Numbered from the stretch's first letter, positions 10,506-21,956 are shown. The stretch: DNA of 64,000 nt from Gnetum montanum (GCA_015680685.1 MNCI01005250.1:259211-323210); one strand, 5' to 3'. Translations and numbers: made by a program. Notes: generated by a model not told the origin, from the sequence alone.

Positions 10506-12492
10506 CTACTTGCTATTGAAATGGGGGATATCCCCCATAACTAAACGGTTGGGTATGGCAAGGATTAATAAATGGGAAATGAGGATCCTTGCATATTGGA
10601 AATATTCAAATCGGTCCATACTTATCTCCTTGGATTTCACACACTTCATAATAAGCACAGTGGGGCACTTCATATGATGTAGTTCCTGAATAACGAGTTG
10701 ACCCACCATGATGTTTAGGACCGTTAGATGGTATACAAGGATTGGGTTGATGCCTCCCATGGTTGTGTTCATTGGGCCATATGGTTGTTGGAGTGTAAGT
10801 TGGTGGCCTTGATGAAGTTACATGAGGCGTTGGGTTCGAAGGTAAGGGTGCACCACAGTGTGGGACTTGTGCTGGGTTGGAAGATGCAGTGGCCTCAGAG
10901 TTGTGTTGTCCCTTCATACGGCCGTGTTTAAAGAAAGGATGCCTTTGATGTTGAGGAGGCTTTTCACTGCTGTTAGTAGCAGTAGCACAAGTGTTGTTTG
11001 TGGGCTGCGGTGGTACAAACACCTTAGGAATAGTTGGTGGCATTGTGGAAGGAGGGAAAGGATGAGAATGTTGAAAGTTAGGAGGGATGTAAGGTGCACA
11101 AGGTGGTGGTTGTGTTGGAGGTATGGGTTGATAGTATTGTGGAGAATGGTATTGTGGTGAGATAAAGTGTGGTGGCCCAGTTGAAGAAATAGGGTGTTGA
11201 ACGTGATAAGCGTTTAGATTCGGAAAATGTGAAGGGTGCCTCTAGTCTAAGGGTGGATTCCCCCATGACTGGGATTGTTGCCACTGTGATCGAACACAGT
11301 ATCTCTGTACGAAATTTGGATGTAATGTGTTTCCCCAATGCTTATGTAGATGTAACAAGATTGGGCATTGGCCTTTGGGGTGATCGTACAGGCATATGTT
11401 GCATTCATACATATGATTAGCAGTTGAGCACTTATTCCCTTTATTCTTTTTCTCCAAATGCTATTATTTTGTCCTGCCTCTTGGGTTGTCAAAACTCTAT
11501 CTCCAATGATGTGGATATATTCTCCACACTTTTGATTCATCCATTCCAACATCTTATTGATCTTTGCCTCGGCTTCTTCTAACGATTTTTGTATTGGCAA
11601 AGATGATGTTTCCACCTTGAGATTTGTTGATCTCTCCTTTTCATGATCATGGACCTTTGTTAACTTGCGATTTTGGTCCTGTTGATGTTTTTCAACACTC
11701 TCCCATGTAGTTATTTCTCCTTCTTCTTTTGCTACCCGCTTAATAAGCTCTTGGATTTGATGGGTTCGTAGGTTGTATAGTTGACCTTTGGCATACGTTC
11801 CTAAGGTATCTCTTGTTTCATTACGTAGCCCATCAATGATATGATACATTAGCCTTTCCTCAGAAAACCCATGGCCTAGACAGTTGTTTAACAGTGAATA
11901 ATATCTTTCTAAGGCCATGTCCAAGGGTTCATGTTGTGCTTGTTTCCACTCTTGGATTTTTTTCCTCAAGGCTGACACTCTTGCGTAGGTTTGATATTTT
12001 TCGTTAAAGAGTTCTACCATTGTTGACCAGCGTCGTATTGAATTTGGTTTTAACGATCTATACCATACTTTAGCTTGGTCAATGAGTGTCATAGGAAAGA
12101 GCTTAAATTTTTTCCAACTATTATCAATGTTATTCCATGTGTAGGCATCATAGAAGGCTAGTAAATGTTGATGTGGATCTAAGTCATAGCCTCCTAAAAA
12201 TTTGGGAAAGTTATTTAAATCGAGCCTGGGTAGTCGGCTCTCTTTACGATGCCTACGTGAGATTCGAATAGCCTCTTGTATTTGTGTTAAGTTTGTAGTG
12301 GCCAGTGGGGGTTCATCGTCATCGGGTAAGTTATTCTTTTGTGTATTATGATGACGTTGTTTTTCTTCATTCTTATAGGAAACTCCCCACTTCAGGTTGT
12401 ATACTCCAACCTTCATCATCATATAGCTCATTGGTTCTCCAATGAACTTCCTCACTAAGTGTGGCATTATTATCGTCTTGTAGGAGAGGCAT
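10506..12492 (-). pseudogene. gag: A1 gag (nearly intact)
   Basis: This encodes the capsid/nucleocapsid polyprotein that packages element RNA. The start is ATG at 12492-12490, beginning MPLLQDDNN, which matches the A4 start. One extra base near 12390 shifts the frame, after which a long frame (11247-12467) reads the retrotransposon gag core: ISRRHRKES, LNNFPKF-GGYDLDP, QAKVWYRSLKP, FNEKYQTYARVS, QEWKQAQHEPLDMALERYY and HIIDGLRNETR. A zinc knuckle of form C-x2-C-x3-H-x4-C (CNICLYDHPKGQC) lies at about 11375-11415. The C-terminal part (10506-11340) is rich in proline, tyrosine and glutamine and is split over two frames. The expected full length is about 660 codons, as in A4. It is clearly related to B1 gag. 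Confidence 0.85.
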
Positions 12493-12605
12493 TGTTATGT
12501 GTGAATTTATGTGACTTTTTATAATTACTTCTTTTTTAAGAGATATATCGTTAAGTTCTTTACAACGACCTTGTATGATATAACTAATCTAGATAACTAG
12601 CACCA

Positions 12606-12623
12606 TCCCCGACAATGGCGTCA
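12606..12623 (-). other. A1 primer-binding site (tRNA-Asp type)
   Basis: The plus strand reads TCCCCGACAATGGCGTCA, one base from the LTR edge. The 3' end of plant tRNA-Asp is TCCCCGGCAACGGCGCCA, giving 15 of 18 matches. Athila-lineage elements are known to use tRNA-Asp. Confidence 0.8.
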
Positions 12624-12624
12624 A

Positions 12625-13515
12625 TGATGAGTGACGAGGTACCCCTACACTCAACCATACGAAACGAGCATCGCACGCGCGATCCAGTCGAACTCTGTAG
12701 ATGGACTAGTTGTGGCACCTAGATAGTTAGCCTTAGGTCGCAGTTCGCTGTCTTCCCATCTAGACTAGTTTTGCATATGTCACGTATGGTTTAGTCTAGA
12801 TGAGATGTATGATGTGTTCTAATTCTAATGCTACTCCTGATGGCAGTGGAAAATAATATTAACTAATTCTAAGCTAAGAGGAAAAGGTAAGAAAATCTAA
12901 TCTAGCCTAAGTGCGACGAGCAACCGATTCCTTGATCAACCGTACACATCTTGGACCTTGTGCACGACTACCACTGGGACTACCAAGCGTAGATCCTAGG
13001 TACGCCACTGGGATTACCAAGCACAGATCCCAAATACACCACTGGGTACCAAGCGTAGATCCTAGCTACACCACTGGGCTACCAAGCAGTCACACTTAAA
13101 TGCTCGTAATCAAGTCGTACTCGTTCCGCGTTCTAGGAGTTTAAGGGTGAGAGAGAGAAAATAGTAAATAACATTAAATAAATAAATAACAAAGTGAATG
13201 CTGCAATGATGAAGTAATCTCGATCTTTATTGCCGATCATGTGCGTGTCCAAGTACGGCACACTCGAATAAAGACATCGTACAATTACATTCACCACACT
13301 ACGGGTAGACACGAGAAAAAAATCTAACTCTGGAGGGATCAAACTGCCAGAGCTTCGCTACTCTAAAATTGGGATCCAAAACAAGGAAGAGCCGCCTCTT
13401 ATTTATAGATATGGCGGTGCACTGCAATATACACGATATCGCGGGGGATGCGATATCGCAGCAGGCGCGATATCGCCTACGTGATATTGTGGCCTATGCG
13501 AATCACGTCTCATCA
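12625..13515 (-). repeat. A1 5' LTR
   Basis: An 891 bp LTR whose end at 13515 is followed by the target duplication ACAAG. On the minus strand the TATA box is at 13400-13407, with about four GATAT palindromes at 13429-13498 upstream. It is the promoter for A1 gag. Confidence 0.88.
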
Positions 13516-13755
13516 ACAAGGTGTGCTCAGGTACACAATGCTCGAATGAGGATCCATTCACTTTATGACTCCTACTACGGGCATGCAGAAATAATTCTAA
13601 CTCTGAGAGGAAGAAAAGGCAAGAGTTCAGGTAAGGTGCTAAGACTAATTAACAAACTACTCAAAAAAAACTACTCAAACCAAGTGCGCCCACTCTTATT
13701 TATAAGCAACAAAACAAGCCCCGATATTAGATGCCCAATATTACTTGGAAGGGCC
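13516..13755 (-). repeat. B1 3' LTR, proximal part with TATA box
   Basis: It starts with the second ACAAG and continues the LTR that stopped at 4707; it matches 18718-18950. A TATA box (TATAAATA on the minus strand) is at 13697-13704. At about 13755 it joins RNase H coding sequence directly, so the outer end of the LTR, the polypurine tract and integrase were deleted. Confidence 0.8.
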
Positions 13756-15020
13756 ATCAATTCTTTCTCTATTATGGTGTAGTTAAGTTGTGAACCAGCA
13801 ATACTCCTACTTGCACGGTGGATGTGATAAGGATGTTTTTGGTCATCTAACTATGTAAGCACGGCTCCCAAGGCATAGTTGGACGTGTCAATCATTATGT
13901 GGAATGGTCTGGACTAGTCAGGAGCTTATAGAATAGGTGCTTCTACGAGCTTCTATTTTAAAGCTTGGAAAGCTAGTTTGCATTCCCTGGTCCATTCGAA
14001 AGGTACGTCCTTTTTTGTTAGTTCAACCAATGGTTTTGCAACCTTTGAAAAGTTCTCAATAAAGCATCTATAGTAGCCAATGTGTCCAAGGAATGATCAG
14101 ATATCTTTTACAGTTTCAGGTTGTCGAGTGATTCCTTGGATGATTTTAATCTTTTCGGGGTTTACCTCTATCCCTATTTGTGAAATCTTATGCCCTAATA
14201 TGATGCCTTCTTGGATCATTAAATGGCTTTTTTGCTAGTTGAGCCTTAAGTTGGTTTCCACACACTGCTTTAGTACTTACTCTAACCGGTCCAAGGCTTG
14301 ATCAAAGTTCACTCTATAAGTGGAGAAGTTGTCCATGAAGACTTCCACACCATTTCCTATCTACTGCTGAAATATGCTTAGAACTAATCATTGAAATGTT
14401 GCAGGGCCATTGCATAAGCCAAACGGCATTTGTTTGTATGCAAATGTTCCCCAAGGACTAGTGAACATAGTATTGGCTTGGTCTTCTAGGGCTATTTGAA
14501 TTTGGTTGTATCCACTATACCCATCCAGAAAACTATAGCAGCAATGCCTTGTAATGGTGTCTAAGACTTGGTTGATGAATGGCAATGGAAAGTGGTTCTT
14601 GAATGTTGCCATATTCAGTAGCCTAAAATCTATGCACACCCTTCATTTATCTCCCTTTTTGGGCACAATAACTAAGGGGCTAACCCATTCACTATCAGCA
14701 ATGGGGTATATGAACCTAGCTTTTAGAAGCTGTTCAATTTCTTCCTTAATCACTTGCTTAAGTTTTGGGTTAAGTCACCTCAGTGGTTGTCGTTGAGGCT
14801 TCATGGAGGGATCAATGTAAATTCTGTGTTGGCATATCCTAGGATCTATTTTGGTTAATTTAGGACATGACCAAGCAAATGCTTTCGACCATTTTTTTAT
14901 TACTTTCAATAGTCTCTCTTTTTATTGAGGAGTGAGCCTAGTGTTAATAATTACTGATTTTCCATTCTTGAGAAACGTGTATTCCATACCTATGGGCAAT
15001 GGTTTTAACCCAAGTGGCTC
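13756..15020 (-). pseudogene. pol: B1 pol: reverse transcriptase and start of RNase H
   Basis: Read on the minus strand, the order is the pre-RT segment (VIKKW-KAFAW, KLTKIDP), EEIEQLLKARFIYPI, WVSPLVIVPKKGDK, then the palm (14388-14639: CIDFRLLN, FPLPFINQVLD, FLDGYSGYNQIQIA, GTFAYKQMPFGLCN). The catalytic YxDD box reads FMDN at 14328-14340, so the second aspartate is lost. The thumb and the RNase H start (ALGAVL near 13880, YTIIEKELMAL near 13770) follow. Several stops and frameshifts break the frame. Integrase is absent. The motifs fit the Athila/Tat branch of Ty3/Gypsy. In life this enzyme would copy B1 RNA, and perhaps family A RNA, into DNA. Confidence 0.85.
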
Positions 15021-15700
15021 CTACTTAAAGTTATCACAGATTTCCAACTTCACCCAGTTGATATTTTCAATGTCAAGACTTGGAAGTTGGCGATGGACTT
15101 GCTCTAATGTATCTATGCTATCAATGTAAGTGCAAGTCAGACCCTCAGTTGGTTTCATGCATATAGTTGAACTGCTCTCTTGATTAGCTGTTAACCACTG
15201 GGTACCTTCTTGTCTTGTGGCTGCTGCATATAGGCATCTTTGTATATTAGTCACTTGTGCACACTGATTCCATGTAGGCAATGTTAAATGTTGTACAAAC
15301 CATGATTTCTGCACACAATTACACCCTGTGTCATTGTATGCGATGCATGAGACTTTCTTCTTCTCGATCTTTCCAAACATATTTTCCTTTGATATTTCCA
15401 AGGAAAGATCGCAGATTCCTAGGCGCACATCAATTGTGCTTAGCCATGCTCTTCCCATTATGATTGGGAAGTCCCCCTTATCATTGTTCACTTGAATCAT
15501 TAGGAAGTCGGCTGGATATGACCATCCACAAACAGTGGTGACAATGTCCTCCACTAGTCCTAATGGGACAATGGTGGACTGGTTGGCCAACTCTAAACGA
15601 ATGTTATTCTAAAGAAAGGTATCTTCTTTGTGCGATTGTTTGGACCAACGGTAGGGTGAGAATTAACAGCCCTTGTGGCATTATGTTACTGTGGCTAAGT
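15021..15700 (-). pseudogene. B1 protease region lacking its active site
   Basis: A 189-codon frame (15021-15590) reads IEDIVTT-like and FPIIMGRAWLSTID blocks, which follow the retropepsin domain in this lineage. The same blocks occur at 37472-37735. There, an upstream frame holds the active-site segment LLDLGSRVNLIS. In B1 the sequence passes straight from a CPFF-like phrase (about 15610) to NIRLELANQS, so about 270 bases containing the catalytic aspartate are gone. B1 protease is dead. Confidence 0.7.
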
Positions 15701-18023
15701 AGGGAGCTCACCTTGCATGGCTGGAGCAAGTGGTAATGGAGTTAAGGGTAGAAGAGATGTAGCCGGATGAGAAGGATGGTATGTTTGTGAAACATCACCC
15801 CTAGGAGAAGGAGTCCTATAATTTTCATGTGTTTGGTAGTGAGGTTGAGGGGTGTTGTAACTAGTAGAGTCACGTGGAGACATTGGCTACTGCACGTAAT
15901 ATCCATACGGGTCAGGTTGATGGTAAGGATACTATTTCCATGGTGGTGACATTCCCCATGATTGTGGGTGCTGCCACTGTTGATACTGCTCAATTGGTTA
16001 TGGTGGATTTCCACTTGGATAATACGTTAAGGGTTGGTAGAACTATCTTGGGTTACCTTGAGAATAAGGTAACCTTCAAGCTATTTGCCTTTTGTTCAAT
16101 CATGGGTTGAGTGCATACACCCTAGACTCCTGCAGATGTGAGATTATAGGGCAACATCCCTTAGGATGGTTGTATTGACATATCTCGCATCCACTATCAT
16201 TAGCTGTATCTAAATCCACAACCTCTTCGATGATGGCAACTTTGCCCTTACCTTTGTTGCATGCATATTCTTCTTCTCTCTTTTTTCTCTTTTCCCGTTC
16301 ACTACCTTGCTCTCTAGACTCCTCTACTATTTTGAGAACGATTTGAAATCTATTATCTAGGGAGTCCCACATTTGGTCTACCTTTGCCAATACTTCCAAT
16401 ACCAACTTTTGAATAGGCAAACTTTTCCTATTCACCATCTATTCGAGTGGTGACTCTTCTTCATCCTCACAAAATCTTACTCCCTTTTTTCGGAGATAGG
16501 ATCTCTATTATATTCCTCCACACTCTCTCTTTTCCTTAGCTCACCTTCCTCTTTAGCAACTTGCTTCAATAATCTTTGTACTTGATGGGTCCTAAACTCA
16601 GATAGCCTTCCTTGGACATATGTCCCAAGGGTTCTTCGCGTTTCATGCCTAAGCCCATCTACAAGATGGCGTAGTTGATCCCTTTGCGAATAACCATGGC
16701 CAGAACAATGATGTAATAGTGCATAATATCGGCCCATGGAAGCATCCAAGGGTTCATGCCCTCCTTGTTTCCATCCTTGGATTTGCTTTCGTAGGTTGGA
16801 CACTCAGGAGTATGTTTGGTACTTATTGTTGAACAATTCTAACTGGTACTCCACCTATGAATGGATTCTGGTTCTGAGAACCAGTACTAGCTCTCCACTT
16901 CTTTGACTAGTGTCCGCAGGAATAACTTTAGTTTTTGCCATTCGTTTTCTATGTTTTGTAAGGTACATGCATCATGGAATGCTTGTAGATGATTTTGAGG
17001 ATTAGTGTTGTATCTCCCTTCAAATCGTGGGATGTTGTTCATGTCTAATCTCTTGATCCTACTATCTTTTTGGTGCCTTGTTGTGAGTCTAACAGCCTTA
17101 GTTATGTCTAGCATACTTCGAGTAGCGAGTAGGGGTTCATCGTGATTGTCTCGTTTGTGGTGTCTATGATGCCTATGTTGTTCCCTACTCTCCCTTCTTC
17201 CATGCTGTGATTCTCTAGAGTGCCCTCGTCCCCTTTCCTGATTGTTTCATCTATGACTCCCGTTTCGCCTACCCTTATCCTCATGGTCTTTTTCTTTGTG
17301 ACTGCATTTAGATCCTGAAGGAGAGGGTGAAGGAGATGATAAAGGTAAAGAAGGAGGAGAACCATCACCATGAAGATGCCTACCACCTTCTCTTCAGTGG
17401 TCGCGGCCTTGATCGCAGTTACGATTGGAATGTCCATCTTTGTCATGTGTTCATGTTCTTTTTTCAGATCCTTTGTGTCTGTCAATACTAGAATTTGGGT
17501 TATGGATAGTTGAGTGAAGATTCTGATACACAACCCTTTCATCGAAGTCAACAGGAGGAACATCATTGTGTGGGTGATTGCTTGAGGCAAGTTCACCACC
17601 CTCATTTTCACCTAGGACATGTGGGACATTCTGCAACAACTTCCCCTTCATGGATTCATAACGTCTCTCCTGTTGTAAATCCCTTTGATGTTGTGCCTCC
17701 GTGGGTTGATACTCTCTCGAGTCATGATCATGCACAACGTACTCTACTTGTAAGTGTTGCATACCAATTTGTGTGAGATCACGAAGAAGCATGCTCGGAA
17801 TAGAGCGATCGAGAGGTAACACAATGTTACTTTCTAAATCACGCTAACGCAGCTGTTCATCCTGGTGAAGGATAAAGGTAAAGTTTGGTATATACTCATC
17901 GGGATAAACGTATACCACGTGAAACTATTGAGGGACTAGCGGATTATCATGTGTACTATGCCTTCGATTGTTCCCTGTATTAGACCTAGGCGGTGAAACA
18001 CTTTCATACGAAGAAGGAGACAT
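15701..18023 (-). pseudogene. gag: B1 gag
   Basis: The start is ATG at 18023-18021 (MSPSSYESVSPP). An N-terminal domain (17451-17980; PNFTFILHQDEQLR, RSIPSMLLRDL) is followed by an Arg/Ser/His-rich basic stretch (about 17110-17450), the gag core (16477-17114; NNIPRFEGRYNTNP, LRKQIQGWKQGGHEPLDA, LVDGLRHETRRTLGTY) and a zinc knuckle C-x2-C-x3-H-x4-C at about 16155-16200. A Gln/Tyr/Pro-rich tail (15701-16010) ends it. Frameshifts and stops break it into pieces. Relative to family A gag it has a longer N-terminal and basic region, while core and knuckle are homologous. Confidence 0.8.
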
Positions 18024-18147
18024 GATTGTCTATTCAGTGTGCAATGTATTATATATTATTACTATTTTTCCTTGTAACCAAACCTAAGGGTTCGTTCCAA
18101 CAATGAGAAAGATTTCCTAAGTTCTAATTAGTGCACAATCAAGAAAG

Positions 18148-18165
18148 TCCCTAGCAACGGCGCCA
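18148..18165 (-). other. B1 primer-binding site (tRNA-Asp type)
   Basis: The plus strand reads TCCCTAGCAACGGCGCCA, 16 of 18 bases equal to the plant tRNA-Asp 3' end, one base from the LTR. It is the best preserved primer site in the window. Confidence 0.88.
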
Positions 18166-18166
18166 A

Positions 18167-18966
18167 TGATGAGCGGCGAGGTATCCCTACGCTCAACTAT
18201 ACGAATACGAGTGTCCACGCATGATCTAGTCGAATTCCAAGGACTAAGTGCTTATGCACTTTTGTGAAACAAGGACGGGTTAGTCAATCGTTGTCTTCCC
18301 AAGCTTACTTGTATAGCATGATTGTATGGTTAAGTAAACTTGAGGTATATGAATTTTATATATTTTTATGTTTTATGGCCTGGTGCTACAAAGGGAGGAG
18401 AGAGATAGCTAAGTAACTAGTTTAATTTAACTACTCAACTATGCTTTAACTAGTCCTAACACTAGCATCTGTTCTCACTTGCTGCACACATTCTGAACCA
18501 ATGCAACACTACATGGATTACCAAACGCTAATCGTTACTAGGTTACCAAGTGTTACACACATGCTCGAAGTAATCGAACTGAGTGTGCTTACTTATGAGA
18601 GTTATAGGGTGAGAGAGAGAATATTAATTAAGGAAAGCATTAAATAACTATAATTAACATTAATTAATCTATTATGGATGTTGCAAGGTTTATCACAAAG
18701 TTCGTCTTTATTGTCATACACAAAGTGTGCTCAGGTACACAATGCTCGAATGAGGATCTGTTCACTTTATGACTCCTACTGCGAGCATGCAGAAATAATT
18801 CTAACTCTGAGAGGGAGAAAAGGCAAGAGTTTGGGTCAGAGGCTAAGACTAATTAACAATCTACTAAAAAAAAAACAACTCAAACCAGGTGCGCCCACTC
18901 TTATTTATAAGCGACAAGACAGATATCGAATACCCGATATTGCTTGGAAGGCCTTGATATCGCGTA
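18167..18966 (-). repeat. B1 5' LTR
   Basis: It begins TGATGAGCGGCGAGG and matches the split 3' LTR. On the minus strand a TATA box lies at 18902-18909 with GATAT motifs at 18917-18965. The outer edge is unclear: the expected CTCATCA end is not seen, so the LTR may be truncated here. Confidence 0.8.
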
Positions 18967-19560
18967 AATAAACATTTCTATTTAAAATACTTTCATAGAG
19001 GCCTTAATTCAAAATTAAATTATTTATCTACAATACATAATTAGCATAGCATTATAGATGGCTCAAAATTTGTCATGAAAAATCGAATATGTCTACTTTG
19101 TTTGAAGTTGAACAAAACATTTTTAAAAAAATTCTGACATTTAAAATTGTTAAATGAAATATTATAATTATAAATTTAGTTAATTTATTATAAATTTTAA
19201 ACAGTAAATTTCTTAATGATCTTTTTAAAACTTCTATCAAGAATATTTCTAATGCCTAATATTTCTAAAATTTAGTGTACCAAATAAAATTTTAGTTTTA
19301 GTTTAACGCATTTTAATCTCTCTTCTTGAGCGCATGCTGTCATCCAAATTCTCAATATCAACCCAGTGGCGGAAGAAACAGTAAGGCACCTGTTGAAGGA
19401 ACAGGGATTAAACAAGTAATTGGGATTTTGTTATAAATGGAATTCTTTGATTCCGGTGGAATTTTTCCCTTAAGAAGGATTTATTAACCACATAGTATTG
19501 ATGCTTCCAGCAAACTATGGTTGCACTTGGCACATCCTATTAACATTCTCTGTTGGACTT
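18967..19560. other. AT-rich intergenic DNA
   Basis: Very AT-rich; no gene, RNA or repeat edge recognised. Confidence 0.5.
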
Positions 19561-20036
19561 TAATTTTCCCCATTGAGGCAATAAAAGTTTTCCATAATTT
19601 CAGTTTAAAATTTTGTACTGCGTGCTTCAGTTAGCTTGACATGAACGAAAGCCCTGGCAATTTGAAATTGAATTTGCTGTCATGATTCATGAAACCCAGG
19701 AGACACCAACCATAGTTGATAACTATGCTGTCGTAGACCAACCAGATAAATTCTTTAAAATTCATCACTGGCTTATCTTAGGGAAGTTAAATAAATTAAC
19801 TGTAACAGATGGGTTGTGTTGAAGCGCAGATGTCTTCATTCTCAGTATTAGGGTAGGCATGCAGATGTTATTCATTCAAACAGGATTTCGTTTGGTGTTA
19901 TGGCGATTCTGGTATTATAGGAATTGCGTAGTGCAGATGAATCCCGTTTGCAGGACAGAACTCGGTCTATTTTGCCATGCTCGTACAATCCAACCGTCCT
20001 AATACGACTGATTTTGCCGATTCGAACACGGAACAT
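19561..20036 (+). repeat. Dispersed direct repeat, copy 2
   Basis: Imperfect direct copy of 30-376, longer by about 130 bases through internal insertions. It ends at the same GATTCGAACACGGAACAT phrase. That phrase resembles a tRNA B box, but no A box is found at a proper distance. Confidence 0.7.
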
Positions 20037-21451
20037 GAGTAAACCGGTGCTGATCATCCTAACGCCAAAGTGTTTAATGCTGGCTGTTTGTTTCTGTTTT
20101 TTGTTTTTTGTTTAAATACAAGCACATGAAAAAACCCCTCTCAGCTACCGGCCTTTAAAAATATTGCTACAACATATTGCTACAACATTGGGTTGGCAAC
20201 ATTGGTAAAACTCTCTGACAAGTTTTACAGTATGTAAAGTAATAAACAATCTAATATCTAATTTGCCATTGTACTTTCATGCGATTACGCAATTTTACAA
20301 GGTATTTAGTTGAAATGAAATTCAAAATATTGGAAAGCTATTTTACTATTTTTAAAAACATTGCATGTGTAACTCACAGGGTATGTTCCCCATACATCTA
20401 TATATATTTGAAAATTTCCTAGTTAAATTCTCACACTACTAGGACCCATACTGGACTTTGAATAAGATGCATGAACATCATTCTCAACGGCGATTGCAAA
20501 GTTTTGGACACAGCAACATAAATAGTTTCAATTATTGGTTAAAATGACTCGGATTGGAGAACAGGACAGAGTTCTAAAAATTGCGGGGGAAAATTCTACT
20601 TATTCACGGTAAAATCGAACTTAAATGGGTAGATTTCATTTTAGAAAATTTATATTTTATTAATATTTACTACTCAAATTTTACTTTTATTGATTTTAAA
20701 CTTAAATTTGTGTAAATGGTCTGAAGTAGAAATGCAAATATTATTAATGAACATATACAGAGAAAAAATGTTAACATAAAAAATAATATTGTACATACAA
20801 GAGTACATCTAATTTTGTTCTAGTACATCATAGGATTTCCCTATCAAGATACAAGCCATGAGCCTTAGGTTTCGATTATGATTTCCATTACATCCGAGAG
20901 AATTGAAACGGTTATAGAGATGAATATTCTACCTAAATCATACATCTAAACTCTACATCTCTACAATATTAAGATTATTTTATTGCTAACAATCCATTTG
21001 CAATTTTTTGATTAAAGTAGTTTAGTTTTAACGATGTTCTACACTCTTAGCACCATTTGTTGAAGTAGAGGGGGATGTCCAACCCCCAAAAAATGAATAA
21101 TAATATTTAAAACACTCAGAATACATCATATCATTAAAGAGAGAATCTAAAGGAAAAGCTTAAGAGTTTTAAGGTTTTCATTCTTACAACTGATCCTAAA
21201 AAACCTCCAGTTTGAGGTAGGAATAGAACCATTAACTCTTGTATGGTACAATCCAAACCACAAGCATTAATTGACAAGTCACCACATTTTTATTTTAAAA
21301 TTAAAATCATATTTTTCCTTGGGGTTGTTGAAACCCAAAATAATTGAAACATAGGTATATCCAAGATTTATAGAAGTTAATAGGCTAAGACCCATACCAC
21401 GAGGCTAACTTATTTAGTGTTAACCTTTTTTTCCTTAGACTTATTTGTTTC
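20037..21451. other. AT-rich intergenic DNA
   Basis: No gene or mobile element edge is recognisable. A phrase near 21060 (GAAGTAGAGGGGGATGTCCAACCCCC) is a short hairpin-like GGGGG/CCCCC pair but has no T-tract or partner that would make it a terminator. Confidence 0.45.
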
Positions 21452-21565
21452 TTACATCATCATGATAGTGATAAAGATACTCTAATCATATTAATCTTTA
21501 TCTTTTTCTTAGATCATCATGATAGGGATAAAGATACTCTAATCATATTAATCTTTATCTCTGCA
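21452..21565. repeat. 57 bp tandem duplication
   Basis: Two units of 57 bp (about 21452-21508 and 21509-21565) share CATCATGATAG-GATAAAGATACTCTAATCATATTAATCTTTATCT with one or two changes. Replication slippage is the simplest origin. Confidence 0.8.
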
Positions 21566-21956
21566 TATTATCATCATCCTAGCGAGGACAAAATGATTCC
21601 ACTACATGAAATTTGAAATTATTTTAATTTCTTTTTAATCCATTTCTCCTAAAAATCAGGATGTGTTCTCACATTGTTCCAAATGCCTCCAAAACCCATG
21701 TAACTTTTACGATCTGCCAACTTTTAAAATGAGTTTGAAAAGCCTGCAATTTTCCCTGCATATGCAAGGCGTGGCGCCCTGACACCAAATTTGACCCTCC
21801 AACAAATGTGGCGTAGGGGAGATGCATGCCACTCTGTTTTCCAAATGACAATTGCCGAGTCAGTTGACGCCACATGTAAAATGACGTGGACCCACACGCA
21901 GGAGCGGATAAGCACAAACGCGGGAAAATCCATCGGTCCCACCACACGCGGCCGGA

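Larger units (their letters stand above)
4708..13515 (-). mobile_element. A1: complete non-autonomous LTR retrotransposon (gag + ORF2)
   Basis: This 8808 bp element is on the minus strand and is bounded by the 5 bp duplication ACAAG (4703-4707 and 13516-13520). Its LTRs are 4708-5622 and 12625-13515, ending in the inverted repeat TGATGAGT near one end and a CTCATCA/CTTATCA terminus at the other. Internally it has the primer site (12606-12623), gag (10506-12492), a spacer (8578-10505) holding a second promoter-like cluster, ORF2 (5794-8577) and a polypurine tract (5623-5635). No protease, RT, RNase H or integrase motif can be read in any frame. Copies A2, A3 and A4 share this layout, so the lack of pol is a property of the family. 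It is the best preserved copy. Confidence 0.88.
4146..18966 (-). mobile_element. B1: Ty3/Gypsy (Athila/Tat-like) LTR retrotransposon, interrupted by A1
   Basis: Read on the minus strand, B1 has a 5' LTR (18167 to about 18966), a primer-binding site at 18148-18165, a gag region (about 15701-18023), the end of a protease region (15021-15600), RT and the start of RNase H (about 13756-15020), then directly a 3' LTR piece at 13521-13755. That LTR continues at 4146-4702 on the other side of inserted element A1. Integrase is missing: the RNase H reading runs into LTR sequence at about 13755. The RT block resembles the Athila/Tat branch (FLDGYSGYNQI, PFGLCN-PATFQ). The outer edge at 18966 is uncertain because I found no matching target duplication for the GAAAT beside 4146. 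Confidence 0.8.

Noticed and set aside
10728-11160. Plus-strand frames of 67-100 codons opposite gag
   Set aside because: Shadows of the minus-strand gag tail; their content reflects reversed proline-rich coding.
4708-13515. A1 as a simple pol-deleted copy of B1
   Set aside because: LTRs differ in sequence, and three more copies have the same spacer and ORF2, which B1 lacks.
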